Shown here piece by piece: positions 47,042 through 55,541 of a DNA stretch of 64,000 nt. The stretch is taken from contig CP134604.1 of the NCBI GenBank assembly GCA_021555105.2, forward strand, positions 3,829,487-3,893,486. The letters are read 5' to 3'. Made by a program: the position numbers and the translations under genes. The notes beneath the pieces were generated by a model that made no database searches, was not told where the DNA came from, and saw nothing but the letters and a program-made list of their open reading frames with translations. The stretch comes from Thalassospiraceae bacterium LMO-JJ14. Lineage in GTDB: Bacteria; Pseudomonadota; Alphaproteobacteria; Rhodospirillales; Casp-alpha2. Position 1 is the stretch's first letter. Each line of letters begins with the position of its first letter.

Positions 47042-49783
47042 ATGAATGACGAGCCCCTGACAACCCACGCCGGATTCGAGGATGCCCCCGCGCTTGTGGC
47101 CGGTTCCAGGCACGCGCTATGGCTGAGCCGTGACGGCGAAATCGAAACCTTGAGCCATCGCGCAACCCATGACCGGCTGCGCGCGGGTGTCATGCCGCTT
47201 GTCTGCCATCGCCGCCTGACGGCCTCTGCCGTCCGGGCCGGGGCCTTTCAAGCCTATGATATTCTTGAACTTTTTGCCTTCGTGCGGCCGGCCGTCTTTT
47301 GCTTGCCGACACCGGGCGGCGTCGCCCAGGCGCTTGATCTGGCACTCCCCGACGGGCCCGAGCAGACCGCGGCGATGCTGTTCACGGCGGCCGATATGCT
47401 GCTCGACGACCTGCATGAAGCGTCCCCCGAAGCCCGCGACATCGCCTGGAACATGACCCGCGCCGGCTGGCCATGGGGGGCGGCGGTGCTGGCCCGATTC
47501 GGCGGTTCCGATTCGCCGCATTCCTCGGCGCTCAGGGGGGCGATGCAGGTGTGGCGGCGGCTGCCCGACTGGGAAGACCGGCCACGCGAACTGCCGCCCG
47601 GAAATCTCGGCGTTGCGGCGGCGGAAACCCGGACCCGGCTCGGCATGTTATTGGGCCGCACCTCGGAACGCAGACCGCAACAGCAGCGCTACGCCGAGAC
47701 CGTGACCGCCGCCTTTCAGCCCCGCAACAACGAAGATGAGCCCCATGTCGTTATCGCCGAAGCCGGCACCGGTATTGGCAAGACGCTCGGCTACGTCGCG
47801 CCGGCGAGCCTGTGGGCAGAACACAACGAAGCGCCGGTCTGGATCGCCACCTATACCCGTAATCTGCAGCGCCAGCTTGATACCGAACTGGACCGGCTAT
47901 ATCCGGATCAACAACTAAAACGTGAGCGAATCGTCGTCCGCAAGGGGCGCGAGAACTATATGTGTCTGCTCAACTACGAAGAGACACTGGGCCGCGCCGC
48001 GCTGGCACAGGGCCCCGACAGCATAGCGCTCGGCCTGATCGCCCGCTGGATTCGCACGACCCGCGACGGCGACATGGTCGGCGGCGATTTCCCGTCATGG
48101 CTGACGCACCTTTACGGGCGTGAAGTGACGACGGACCTGACCGACACCCGGGGCGAGTGCATCTATTCCGCCTGCCCGCACTATGGAAAATGCTTTATCG
48201 AGCATACCCAGCGGCGCGCGCGGCATGCCGATCTGGTGGTCGCCAACCATGCGCTGGTGCTGATCAACGCGGCGATGGCGACGGACAGCGAAAGCCGCCC
48301 GCTACGCTATGTCTTCGACGAGGCGCACCATCTGTTCAATGCCGCCGACAGTGCTTTTTCGGCGCACTTGTCGGGCATGGAAACCGCCGAACTCAGGCGC
48401 TGGCTGATCGGTGCCGAAGGCGGCAGCCGGTCCCGCTCGCGCGGCCTCAAGGCCCGGGTCGAAGAACTGATTTCCGGCAACGACGCCGCGGAAAGAGCTC
48501 TGGACGAGGCGCTGCACGGTGCGCGTGCCCTGGCCGGTCCCGGCTGGCACCAGCGCATCACCGACGCCCGCCCCGATGGCCCGACGGAAAAGTTTCTGGC
48601 GCTGGTGCGCCACCAGGTCTATGCCCGCGCCGGCGACGCCGACGGGCCGTATGATCTGGAAGCCGCACCGCACCCGGCGGTCGACGGGCTGGGCGAAGCC
48701 GCGCTGGCGCTCAGGGACGATCTGGGCGATATCCAGCGCCCGCTGGTCGAACTGATGACGGCACTGCACAGGACTCTCGCCGACGAGGCCGACTCTTTGG
48801 AAACCCAGACCCGCACGAAGATAGAAAGCGTCACCGCGTCGCTGGAACGCCGCGCCGTCGGGCAGTTGACGGCATGGCGGGCGATGCTTGAGGCCGTCGC
48901 CCACGAAACCCCGGAAGCGTTCGTCGACTGGTTCGGTATCCAACGCATCGCCGGGCGCGATCTGGACATCGGCTTTCATCGTCACTGGGTCGACCCGACC
49001 AAGCCGCTGGCGGAAGCCGTTTACAAACCGGCACACGGCATCGTCATCACGTCGGCGACACTGACCGACAAGACCGGCGATCCGGACAACGATTGGCAGG
49101 CCGCCGAAATCAGGACCGGTACCCGGCATCTCGGCGTCCGGCCGATCCTTGCCAGCGAGGCCTCGCCATTCGATCACGAAAAGCATTTGAAGGTACTCGT
49201 CGTCGGCGACGTCCGGAAGAACGACATGGAACAAACGGCGGCGGCGTATCGCGAGCTGTTCAAGGCATCGGAGGGAGGCGGGCTCGGCCTGTTCACGGCG
49301 ATCTCGCGGCTGCGCGCGGTCGAGCAGCGCATCCGCGAACCGCTGGAGGATCACGGCATCCAGCTTCTGGCGCAACACGTCGACCCGCTGGATACGGGGA
49401 CGCTGGTGGATATCTTCCGGGCCGAGGAGCATGCCTGCCTGCTCGGCACCGACGCGGTCCGCGACGGCGTCGACGTACCGGGGCGCTCGCTGAGACTGCT
49501 GATATTTGACCGCGTGCCGTGGCCGCGCCCGGACCTGCTGCACAAGGCGCGCCGCAAGGCCTTCGGCGGCAAGATCTATGACGAGATGCTGACCCGGCTC
49601 AAGCTTTCACAGGCGGTTGGCCGTCTGCTGCGCCGGGCATCGGACAGGGGGGTTTTCGTGATGCTGGACCGGCAGTTGCCGTCACGCCTCGAAACCGCGT
49701 TCCCGCCGAACGTCACCGTCGAGCGCGTCGGTATGAAGGACGCCATCGACATCACGCGGACGTTCCTGAACGAGAAGGATTAG
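47042..49783 (+). CDS. DinG/XPD-type Fe-S DNA helicase
   Basis: A 913-residue SF2 helicase from ATG 47042 (the frame opens at 46961). An N-terminal region of about 200 residues of unknown role precedes the helicase. Walker A is AEAGTGIGKTLGYVAPA near residue 240, and the DEAH box is in VFDEAHHLFNAADSAF near 424. Between them four cysteines (ENYMCLLNYEE; GECIYSACPHYGKC) would hold a 4Fe-4S cluster. The C-terminal motor ends with LSQAVGRLLRRASDRG (motif VI). It unwinds DNA or R-loops 5' to 3' in known relatives. Confidence 0.92.
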   Translation: MNDEPLTTHAGFEDAPALVAGSRHALWLSRDGEIETLSHRATHDRLRAGVMPLVCHRRLTASAVRAGAFQAYDILELFAFVRPAVFCLPTPGGVAQALDLALPDGPEQTAAMLFTAADMLLDDLHEASPEARDIAWNMTRAGWPWGAAVLARFGGSDSPHSSALRGAMQVWRRLPDWEDRPRELPPGNLGVAAAETRTRLGMLLGRTSERRPQQQRYAETVTAAFQPRNNEDEPHVVIAEAGTGIGKTLGYVAPASLWAEHNEAPVWIATYTRNLQRQLDTELDRLYPDQQLKRERIVVRKGRENYMCLLNYEETLGRAALAQGPDSIALGLIARWIRTTRDGDMVGGDFPSWLTHLYGREVTTDLTDTRGECIYSACPHYGKCFIEHTQRRARHADLVVANHALVLINAAMATDSESRPLRYVFDEAHHLFNAADSAFSAHLSGMETAELRRWLIGAEGGSRSRSRGLKARVEELISGNDAAERALDEALHGARALAGPGWHQRITDARPDGPTEKFLALVRHQVYARAGDADGPYDLEAAPHPAVDGLGEAALALRDDLGDIQRPLVELMTALHRTLADEADSLETQTRTKIESVTASLERRAVGQLTAWRAMLEAVAHETPEAFVDWFGIQRIAGRDLDIGFHRHWVDPTKPLAEAVYKPAHGIVITSATLTDKTGDPDNDWQAAEIRTGTRHLGVRPILASEASPFDHEKHLKVLVVGDVRKNDMEQTAAAYRELFKASEGGGLGLFTAISRLRAVEQRIREPLEDHGIQLLAQHVDPLDTGTLVDIFRAEEHACLLGTDAVRDGVDVPGRSLRLLIFDRVPWPRPDLLHKARRKAFGGKIYDEMLTRLKLSQAVGRLLRRASDRGVFVMLDRQLPSRLETAFPPNVTVERVGMKDAIDITRTFLNEKD

Positions 49784-50055
49784 CCGCGCGACAGCCCGAA
49801 CAGGCGCACGAACAGCCCGCCCGCGAACAGCGCCGCCGCGACCCACAGCAGCGCCGGGTTATACACCGGCACATCGACGAACAGGCCCGCCGGCGTCTTC
49901 AGCGCACACAGATCGGCGGTCCAGTAAAAGCATTCGCGCGCCATCTGGAATTTGTCGCCGAGCACTTCGTGAAAGAACGCGATCCACCAGGCGGTGGCGA
50001 CGGCAAACGCCGCCACGGAACAGGCGATCAGAAGATTTCCGGTTTTGACGATCAT
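49780..50055 (-). CDS. Small two-helix membrane protein
   Basis: 91 residues with one helix near the start (LLIACSVAAFAVATAWWIAF) and one near the end (PALLWVAAALFAGGLFVRLF), and two Cys between them (RECFYWTADLCALKTP). The stop overlaps the helicase stop by 4 bp in convergent orientation. It lies 10 bp downstream of the AEC transporter gene, so the two probably share a transcript. Function unknown. Confidence 0.75.
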   Translation of the reverse strand: MIVKTGNLLIACSVAAFAVATAWWIAFFHEVLGDKFQMARECFYWTADLCALKTPAGLFVDVPVYNPALLWVAAALFAGGLFVRLFGLSRG

Positions 50056-50065
50056 GGCATCCTCA

Positions 50066-51010
50066 TTATTGCGAAACCTGCATCACCGGCGAGACGAACA
50101 GCACCGACAGGGTGATCACCGCCAGCAGCGTCGAAAACAGGATCGCCGCCGAGGTCCGCTGCACATAGACGTTGTAGTTCTGCGCCACGACGAAGCACAG
50201 CGCGCCCGCCGGCAGCGCCGCCATCAAAATCCCGACGGCCCGCCACAGCGGCTCCATATCGAAGACATACATAAAGAACACCCAGGTAATCGCCGGATGG
50301 ATCAGCAGCTTGAACACGCTGAGCGCGCTGATCTCGGGAAAGCCATAGAACAGCGGCTTGCCGACCATGAACAGGCCGATCGAAAACAGCGCCGACGGCC
50401 CGGCCGCCGGGGCCAGGATGGAGCAGAACGTCTCAACGGAAGCCGGCAGCGGAATGCCGGTGAACGACCAGCCGATCCCCGCCAGCGACGAGATCATCAG
50501 CGGATTGCGGCCCAGGGACTTGGTCACTTCCCATGCCGCCTTGGCACCCTTTTCGCCGCGCAGGTCGGCTTCGATCAGCACCGCATAGAACGGGATCATG
50601 ACGATCGTCTGGAACACGGTGGCGACGATGGCGGGCAGCGCACCTGCCTCGCCGAAGGCGACGATGCACAACGGAATGCCCATGTAGCCGGTGTTGCCGA
50701 AGATCGACACCATGCCGAACATCGACTGTTCGGCAAGCCGCGTTCTGAAGACGAACCGCGCGAAGAGAATCCCCATCACCGTGGTGATGATGCTGCCCGC
50801 GGCAAAGGCGCCCAGAAACGGCCAGTTGAAAATCTGCGCCGGAACGACGCGGGCCATGGAAAAGAACAGCAACACCGGCAAGGCCACGAAATAAACGAAC
50901 TTGTTGAGCGCTTCCGAACTGGCCGGTCCGAGCACGCCGAAGCGCCCGCAGGCGTATCCCGTCAGGATAATCGCGAACACCGGCAAAACGACGTTGAAGA
51001 TCGGTTCCAT
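50066..51010 (-). CDS. AEC-family transporter
   Basis: A 314-residue membrane protein from ATG 51010 (AGGGAG four bases upstream). About ten helices include the family-typical opening VVLPVFAIILTGYACGRFGV and LNKFVYFVALPVLLFFSMA, and the second repeat beginning YNVYVQRTSAAILFSTLLAV. AEC (auxin efflux carrier) proteins export or exchange organic anions such as malate; the substrate here is unknown. It is divergent from the dehydrogenase at 51126. Confidence 0.9.
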   Translation of the reverse strand: MEPIFNVVLPVFAIILTGYACGRFGVLGPASSEALNKFVYFVALPVLLFFSMARVVPAQIFNWPFLGAFAAGSIITTVMGILFARFVFRTRLAEQSMFGMVSIFGNTGYMGIPLCIVAFGEAGALPAIVATVFQTIVMIPFYAVLIEADLRGEKGAKAAWEVTKSLGRNPLMISSLAGIGWSFTGIPLPASVETFCSILAPAAGPSALFSIGLFMVGKPLFYGFPEISALSVFKLLIHPAITWVFFMYVFDMEPLWRAVGILMAALPAGALCFVVAQNYNVYVQRTSAAILFSTLLAVITLSVLFVSPVMQVSQ

Positions 51011-51125
51011 GAAGCTCCCTGGAATACGAACGGCACCCCGCCCCTTGAAGCGGACTCCCCCGATATCTAAGCTCCCGGGCCGGGCTTCACAAGCCGCACA
51101 TTCACCGCTGAGGAGACAAACAGCC

Positions 51126-52010
51126 ATGAGCACGCTTCAAGGACAAAGGATCGGCTTCATCGGTCTCGGGCTTATGGGCAAGCCGATGGCCCGCAATCTT
51201 GCCCGCGCGGGGGCGGAAATGTCGGTGCATAACCGCTCTCAGGCGTCCGTCGACGAACTGGTGGCCGAGGGCATGCACCGGGGCGGCACGCCCGCCGCGC
51301 TCGCCGAAACCTGCGCTATCGTGATCTGCATGCTGACCGACACCCCCGCCGTCGAGAAGGTGATGCTCGATGCGACGGACGGCATCGTCGCCGGGCTGAC
51401 ACCGGGCACGCTGGTGATCGATATGAGCACGACCAAGGTCCCCGCCACCCGCACCTTCGCAAAGGCCGTTGAAGACAAGGGCGGGCAGTACGTCGACGCC
51501 CCGGTGTCCGGCGGCACCATCGGCGCCGAGGGCGGCACGCTGACGATCATGGCCGGCGGCAGCGATGAAGCGTTCACCCGCGCCCGTCCCGTGCTTGAGG
51601 TGCTGGGACAGAAAATCACCCACGTCGGCGATGTCGGTGCGGGACAGGTCGCCAAGGCCGCCAATCAGGTTATCGTCGGCCTCAACATCGGTGCCGTCGC
51701 CGAGGCGCTGACGCTGGCGAAGCACGCCGGGGTCGACCCGGCCAGGGTCCGCGAAGCCCTTTCCGGCGGGTTCGCCGACTCCCGCGTTCTCGACGTACAC
51801 GGCCAGCGCATGGTCGACGACACCTTCACCCCCGGCGCGCGGGCCACCGTGCAGCGCAAGGACATGGACCAGGCGCTGGAGCTTGCCAGTGAACTGGGCA
51901 TCGCGTTGCCCGCCACCGCGCTCAGCCGCGATCTGTACGACAAGCTGATCGCCAACGGCGGCGGCGATCTCGACCATGCAGCGCTGATCAAGGCGATCGA
52001 TCCGGACTGA
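51126..52010 (+). CDS. 3-hydroxyisobutyrate-dehydrogenase-like NAD(P) oxidoreductase (2)
   Basis: 294 residues from ATG 51126 (GAGGAG ten bases upstream). The Rossmann motif RIGFIGLGLMGKPMARNL, the substrate motif DAPVSGGTIGAEGGTLTIM and the catalytic-Lys segment GAGQVAKAANQVIVGLNIG are intact. This is closer to tartronate semialdehyde reductase/HIBADH than the paralogue at 30606. The substrate is unproven. The 266 bp that follow contain a promoter and two terminators before the effector-like locus. Confidence 0.92.
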   Translation: MSTLQGQRIGFIGLGLMGKPMARNLARAGAEMSVHNRSQASVDELVAEGMHRGGTPAALAETCAIVICMLTDTPAVEKVMLDATDGIVAGLTPGTLVIDMSTTKVPATRTFAKAVEDKGGQYVDAPVSGGTIGAEGGTLTIMAGGSDEAFTRARPVLEVLGQKITHVGDVGAGQVAKAANQVIVGLNIGAVAEALTLAKHAGVDPARVREALSGGFADSRVLDVHGQRMVDDTFTPGARATVQRKDMDQALELASELGIALPATALSRDLYDKLIANGGGDLDHAALIKAIDPD

Positions 52011-52116
52011 TTGCCCACCATGCGCGCCTGAAAGGACGTGATCGCCGATGCGTCCTCCCTTTGCGCAAAACACACAGAAGCCAATAAAACCGGCACCCTT
52101 TTAACGGGAAATTTTC

Positions 52117-52145
52117 TTGACTTAACGTCTAATATTTTTTAAAGT
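52117..52145 (+). promoter_or_regulatory. Putative promoter ahead of two terminators
   Basis: TTGACT (52117-52122) and TAAAGT (52140-52145) are 17 bp apart in an AT-rich stretch that stands out from the GC-rich surroundings. Transcripts starting near 52152 would run directly into the hairpin at 52152-52188. Either it makes a very short RNA, or readthrough into the 52277 gene is controlled. Tentative. Confidence 0.45.
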
Positions 52146-52151
52146 CGCTTC

Positions 52152-52192
52152 AAGTCCCGGGGACAAGTGTGTCTTTTCCCCGGGACTTTTTT
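52152..52192 (+). terminator. Intrinsic terminator 1 upstream of the effector-like locus
   Basis: AAGTCCCGGGGA at 52152-52163 pairs perfectly with TCCCCGGGACTT at 52177-52188, loop 13, then a T-run to 52192. It may end transcription from the dehydrogenase gene, about 140 bp upstream, or act as an attenuator for the promoter just before it. Confidence 0.85.
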
Positions 52193-52217
52193 GTTTTCCA
52201 ACGACCACAACGACGCG

Positions 52218-52249
52218 AGCGCGCCCGGATTTTCCGGACGCGCTTTTTT
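52218..52249 (+). terminator. Intrinsic terminator 2 upstream of the effector-like locus
   Basis: AGCGCGCCCGGA (52218-52229) pairs with TCCGGACGCGCT (52233-52244) with one mismatch and a 3-base loop, followed by six T. It lies 25 bp after terminator 1 and 28 bp before the ATG at 52277, so two stops in a row isolate the downstream gene. Confidence 0.8.
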
Positions 52250-52276
52250 CATGTCCGAACACAAAGGAGATTTCAC

Positions 52277-53836
52277 ATGGGCAGTTTCACCGCAACCACA
52301 CCTCCCGCCAAAGGGGCAAGCACCGCCACCGGCAACGGGGCAAGTACCACCGCCGCCACGTCACATGCCGACCAGATACAGGGCGCACCGGCAGCACCGC
52401 TGCCGGCACCCGCCGCCCCTGTGGTCCCGGCATATACGCACGCGGATCAAATACAAGGTGCGGTCCCGCTGGAGGACGGCACCCTCTCCGGCGGACACCG
52501 CGAAGCGATCTCCTGGCCCGATCCGTCCGCCTCGCCGTGGCTGAATCCGCCCACGGCACCACTCAACGCTCTCGATCCCTTCGGCGGCCGCGGCACACAG
52601 CGGGATGGCGCATCCGCCGCCACGCCGCAACTGCCGCCCCCGCCGCCCTTGCCGGAACGACCCGCGCCAACACCCCGAGCAACACCGGGATTGGCCGGAC
52701 GCACGGCAACGTCCGGGCAAACGCCGGTCTATGCGCCGAACGAGGCCGAGGGCGGCGGCAACAGCGCCGCAAGCGCCGCCTATGTGCAGCGCAAGAACGC
52801 CGACGCCGCCAAGATCGCCCGCACCGAAGCGCAGGTCGAACGGCGCCACGACGAGGCCCGCGAGAAGCAGCGCCGTGCCGAACGGAAAGCCGGTGAACGT
52901 GCCGCCCGCTGGCATGCCGAGGAAATGGCGGACGCGCAGAAGGACGCCACCCGCCGCCGCGAGCAGCTGGCCAAAACCGTTGCCACCAGAGTCCGTCAGT
53001 TGATGGAGCCGCAAGGCCATCCGGGGCTGTCCGACGATGCCGGGATCGCGCGTGCGGCGCGGCACGCCGACCTTTCCACCGAGGCCGCCGCCTCGAACGA
53101 GCGTCAGGTCTCAGCCTTGGGCCGGATCAGGGGTGTCGGCGACCTGCCGACGTATACCGCCGACGCCGCCGAGAACTATGGCGAGCAAGGTGTCCACGAG
53201 GTCGCCGATCTGATCCACCGCACGGCGAAGGCCGATCCCGATCAAGGCAAGGCGCTGCTCGAGCAGACCACGGCGCGCATCTCCGCCGCCAAGGCCGACC
53301 GCCTCAAGGCCACCGTCGCGAGCCTGGGCCTTGATGACGAGCCAGGGGCGGAAAGTGGTTCGAGTAATGAGCTTCAGGCTCAAAGCCAGCCGAACGGATC
53401 AGAATCAAAGAGGCCTCCTGAGGAAAAGGAAAATAACAAGGAAGAGGAAATCGAATGGAACGAGAAACCATCCGAACAGGTCTACGACGGGCGGAACGAG
53501 TTCAATGTCGATGGGCCGATAAAAATTGATCCGAGTTCAGTTACTCTCGGACTTGATGGATTAAAATATGAAGTCGATTGGTACACCCTCGACAAAAACG
53601 GAAACGTCGTACCTGAATGGAGGTCAAACGATTTTAAGCCTAAGGAAGGGACTGCTTCATCAATCTATGGATATAGTGGCAAGTCCGAAACTTACCATCC
53701 GCCCATTCCAAGTAAGCACGGTTATCGGGTCATCATTCGAGTCCCTCCCCAACACTCTTACAACGGAAATTCGACGGGTATACATCTCAATGTGTACTCG
53801 CCAAAAGGGACTCGCATGAATAAAATATCTAAATGA
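52277..53836 (+). CDS. Modular effector-like protein with variable C-terminal domain (CT1)
   Basis: 519 residues from ATG 52277, with AAAGGAGA six bases upstream. In order: a Pro/Ala-rich head with the 8-residue motif HADQIQGA twice (about 30 and 55); a charged helical part at about 175-235; a conserved core at 224-354 (GHPGLSDDAGIARAARHADL; RGVGDLPTYTADAAENYG) that recurs downstream; and a C-terminal domain at 355-519 of unknown type, in AT-richer DNA (53401-53460 has 24 G/C of 60, against 39 of 60 at 53161-53220). No signal peptide. The stop overlaps the next gene by 4 bp. This is the layout of polymorphic toxins. Confidence 0.8.
   Translation: MGSFTATTPPAKGASTATGNGASTTAATSHADQIQGAPAAPLPAPAAPVVPAYTHADQIQGAVPLEDGTLSGGHREAISWPDPSASPWLNPPTAPLNALDPFGGRGTQRDGASAATPQLPPPPPLPERPAPTPRATPGLAGRTATSGQTPVYAPNEAEGGGNSAASAAYVQRKNADAAKIARTEAQVERRHDEAREKQRRAERKAGERAARWHAEEMADAQKDATRRREQLAKTVATRVRQLMEPQGHPGLSDDAGIARAARHADLSTEAAASNERQVSALGRIRGVGDLPTYTADAAENYGEQGVHEVADLIHRTAKADPDQGKALLEQTTARISAAKADRLKATVASLGLDDEPGAESGSSNELQAQSQPNGSESKRPPEEKENNKEEEIEWNEKPSEQVYDGRNEFNVDGPIKIDPSSVTLGLDGLKYEVDWYTLDKNGNVVPEWRSNDFKPKEGTASSIYGYSGKSETYHPPIPSKHGYRVIIRVPPQHSYNGNSTGIHLNVYSPKGTRMNKISK
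52947..53339 (+). repeat. Core module copy 1 (full length)
   Basis: 393 bp encoding the conserved core of the 52277 gene. It aligns without gaps to 56766-57158, with about 22 differences by hand count (about 94% identity). Downstream of it the C-terminal sequences are unrelated. Confidence 0.92.
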
Positions 53837-54618
53837 TTGATCGGGTACGGGAATTCTTTGGCAAGCATCGGTGGCGGGCAATCATTTCACTCGCCACCAT
53901 TGCTACAGTCAGCGCCACTATCTTTATTGCGCCGCCTAACGAGGTTGATCCAAACGACCTAAAACTGGCCGCGAATGTCCACTTCGCCTTTCGCTTTTAT
54001 CCAAAGTACAACTACGCGGACTGTGTATTCGAAGCACGCATTAGAGATAAGCGCGATGCCAAGACCCAGGACAAGATTAGGATATCCCACATTTTCAAAC
54101 AGTACATTCTCGCAAACGAACCCGAAACGGGGGCATTCGGTTTTAGTATTGGCGCAGGGTCCGCAGAGCGCATTGCCAAGTTCGAGTTTTGGGACAAATG
54201 CGACGAGGCCCCCGACATTATCGAGAGAGGGTTGCAGGCTGCTCAACGAGTTGCGCGATTTGAGTATTCACTCGTCAACGACCCTAAAATTCAGCAAGCA
54301 AGCCCCGATGAATTACCAGGGGTCTGGCTGGATAGTGCAGATTATGATCCTGAGTATTGGGCATTACGGAAAGATGTGACGAATTCATGCAACCCTGCGG
54401 ACTGGCTCAAACTTGCGCGCGTCGAACTCACCAAAAACGAACTCGGTTTTATCCACCTAAGCTATCTTCACGCTTCATATGCCAGCCGCCTCGACACATC
54501 GAACACGGAAGCGCAGGCATTCTTATCCAAAATGTCAGATCGCGTAACTGAACCAAACAAGATTCTAGCTGAGAAAATCGTTCCCCGCGCGATTGAAGAA
54601 TCTTCCTGCGGCAATTAA
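53833..54618 (+). CDS. Membrane-anchored partner of CT1, candidate immunity protein
   Basis: 261 residues. A basic N-terminus and one helix (RAIISLATIATVSATIFIAP) anchor it, leaving a long hydrophilic domain presumably in the periplasm, with three or more Cys (YNYADCVFEARI; EFWDKCDEAPD; SSCGN at the end). Its ATG overlaps the stop of the CT1 gene (ATGA), which means strict coexpression. I recognise no family. Coupled overlap, AT-rich DNA and a membrane anchor fit an immunity protein against an envelope-acting toxin. That is inference. Confidence 0.7.
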   Translation: MIDRVREFFGKHRWRAIISLATIATVSATIFIAPPNEVDPNDLKLAANVHFAFRFYPKYNYADCVFEARIRDKRDAKTQDKIRISHIFKQYILANEPETGAFGFSIGAGSAERIAKFEFWDKCDEAPDIIERGLQAAQRVARFEYSLVNDPKIQQASPDELPGVWLDSADYDPEYWALRKDVTNSCNPADWLKLARVELTKNELGFIHLSYLHASYASRLDTSNTEAQAFLSKMSDRVTEPNKILAEKIVPRAIEESSCGN

Positions 54619-54639
54619 TCCTTCTCCGAAAAATTTGCT

Positions 54640-54662
54640 TATCCTGAATTGCAATCAGGATA
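54640..54662. repeat. Inverted repeat at the module junction
   Basis: TATCCTGA (54640-54647) and TCAGGATA (54655-54662) pair perfectly around a 7-base loop. It lies between the stop of the CT1 partner gene and the first base of the displaced core copy 2. No T-run follows, so it may be a weak stop or a recombination scar. Confidence 0.65.
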
Positions 54663-54665
54663 GGC

Positions 54666-54846
54666 CTGATCCACCGCACGGCGAAGGCCGATCCCGAACA
54701 GGGCAAGGCACTGCTCGAGCAGACCACGGCGCGCATCTCCGCCGCCAAGGCAGCGCGGCTCAAGCAAACCGTCGCGAGCCTGGGCATGGATGACGGCACA
54801 AAAATTGCCGGAGGGCGCGGCGACGCGACCCTGACCGGGGGCGCGG
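54666..54846 (+). repeat. Core module copy 2 (3' end only) with linker
   Basis: 181 bp that match 57029-57209 with 3 differences by hand count. It codes for the last part of the core and the linker GTKIAGGRGDATLTGGA, after which the sequences part. The linker is absent from copy 1. Confidence 0.92.
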
Positions 54847-55460
54847 GTGATGATCGGGTATCACAACCCAACCCCGATAATAGGGGGCTATCACCCATCC
54901 AAGGTGACACGCCCCTTAGAGACAGTCATCAAGCTGTTATCGATGAATTACGTGAAGCGCTGGACAGTAATAAAAGAATGGCCGCCGATCAGGAGCGAGC
55001 ATTACGCGACGGCATCGAAAACGCATTCGGGTACGATGAAGACTTGCGTGCGAACGCACATGCATTGATTGGCGCGGCGCGTTCCCCTGTTCCAAATGCG
55101 GACGATCTAATCGAACAGTCACGCGCAAGCGGGCCGAAGAATCGAAAGGACCTGCTCCATGACATGGAACAATTGTTGAAAGATCCGCACCGATTGAAGG
55201 CTCACCGGGACCTTGAGAAATACTACAAGGAGACCACTCAGGAAGACCGTGACAGCCGGGCAAAAGCGCGTGAACCGTATCGTGAAAGCATTGAATCAGG
55301 TATCAATGATTTTGTAGAGGCGGCAAGCAAGCTCGATACGGCACTTGGGGAACTCAAGACCTTCGGTCCCGCCGCTGAAAAAGGTGATGTAAATGCTCAG
55401 GCACTGGTTGCACGAGCACATGCCTCGGCGGCACAGTTTGCAAAAACGGTCCGCAATTAG
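54786..55460 (+). CDS. CT2 open frame before the TAG
   Basis: The 224-codon part of the CT2 module that could be translated from the first ATG (MDDGTKIAGG). It is charged and helical (LREALDSNKRMAADQERALR; DLLHDMEQLLKDPHRL). No convincing Shine-Dalgarno precedes this ATG, so expression is doubtful. It is best read as part of the broken module. Confidence 0.45.
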   Translation: MDDGTKIAGGRGDATLTGGAGDDRVSQPNPDNRGLSPIQGDTPLRDSHQAVIDELREALDSNKRMAADQERALRDGIENAFGYDEDLRANAHALIGAARSPVPNADDLIEQSRASGPKNRKDLLHDMEQLLKDPHRLKAHRDLEKYYKETTQEDRDSRAKAREPYRESIESGINDFVEAASKLDTALGELKTFGPAAEKGDVNAQALVARAHASAAQFAKTVRN

Positions 55461-55541
55461 GCAGAGCTTATACGTAATGCATCTATCGAATATCAACGTA
55501 TACCAGCTAATCCACACCCGGAAATTGATCGCCGTGGTGCG

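Noticed and set aside
48302-49543. 413-codon open frame on the minus strand inside the helicase gene
   Set aside because: It is the reverse of a GC-rich real gene; the translation is Arg/Gln-rich with no family pattern, while the plus strand encodes clear helicase motifs.
52169-52276. Upstream extension of the effector-like gene (36 more codons)
   Set aside because: The extension lies on terminator 2, and a perfect Shine-Dalgarno precedes the ATG at 52277.
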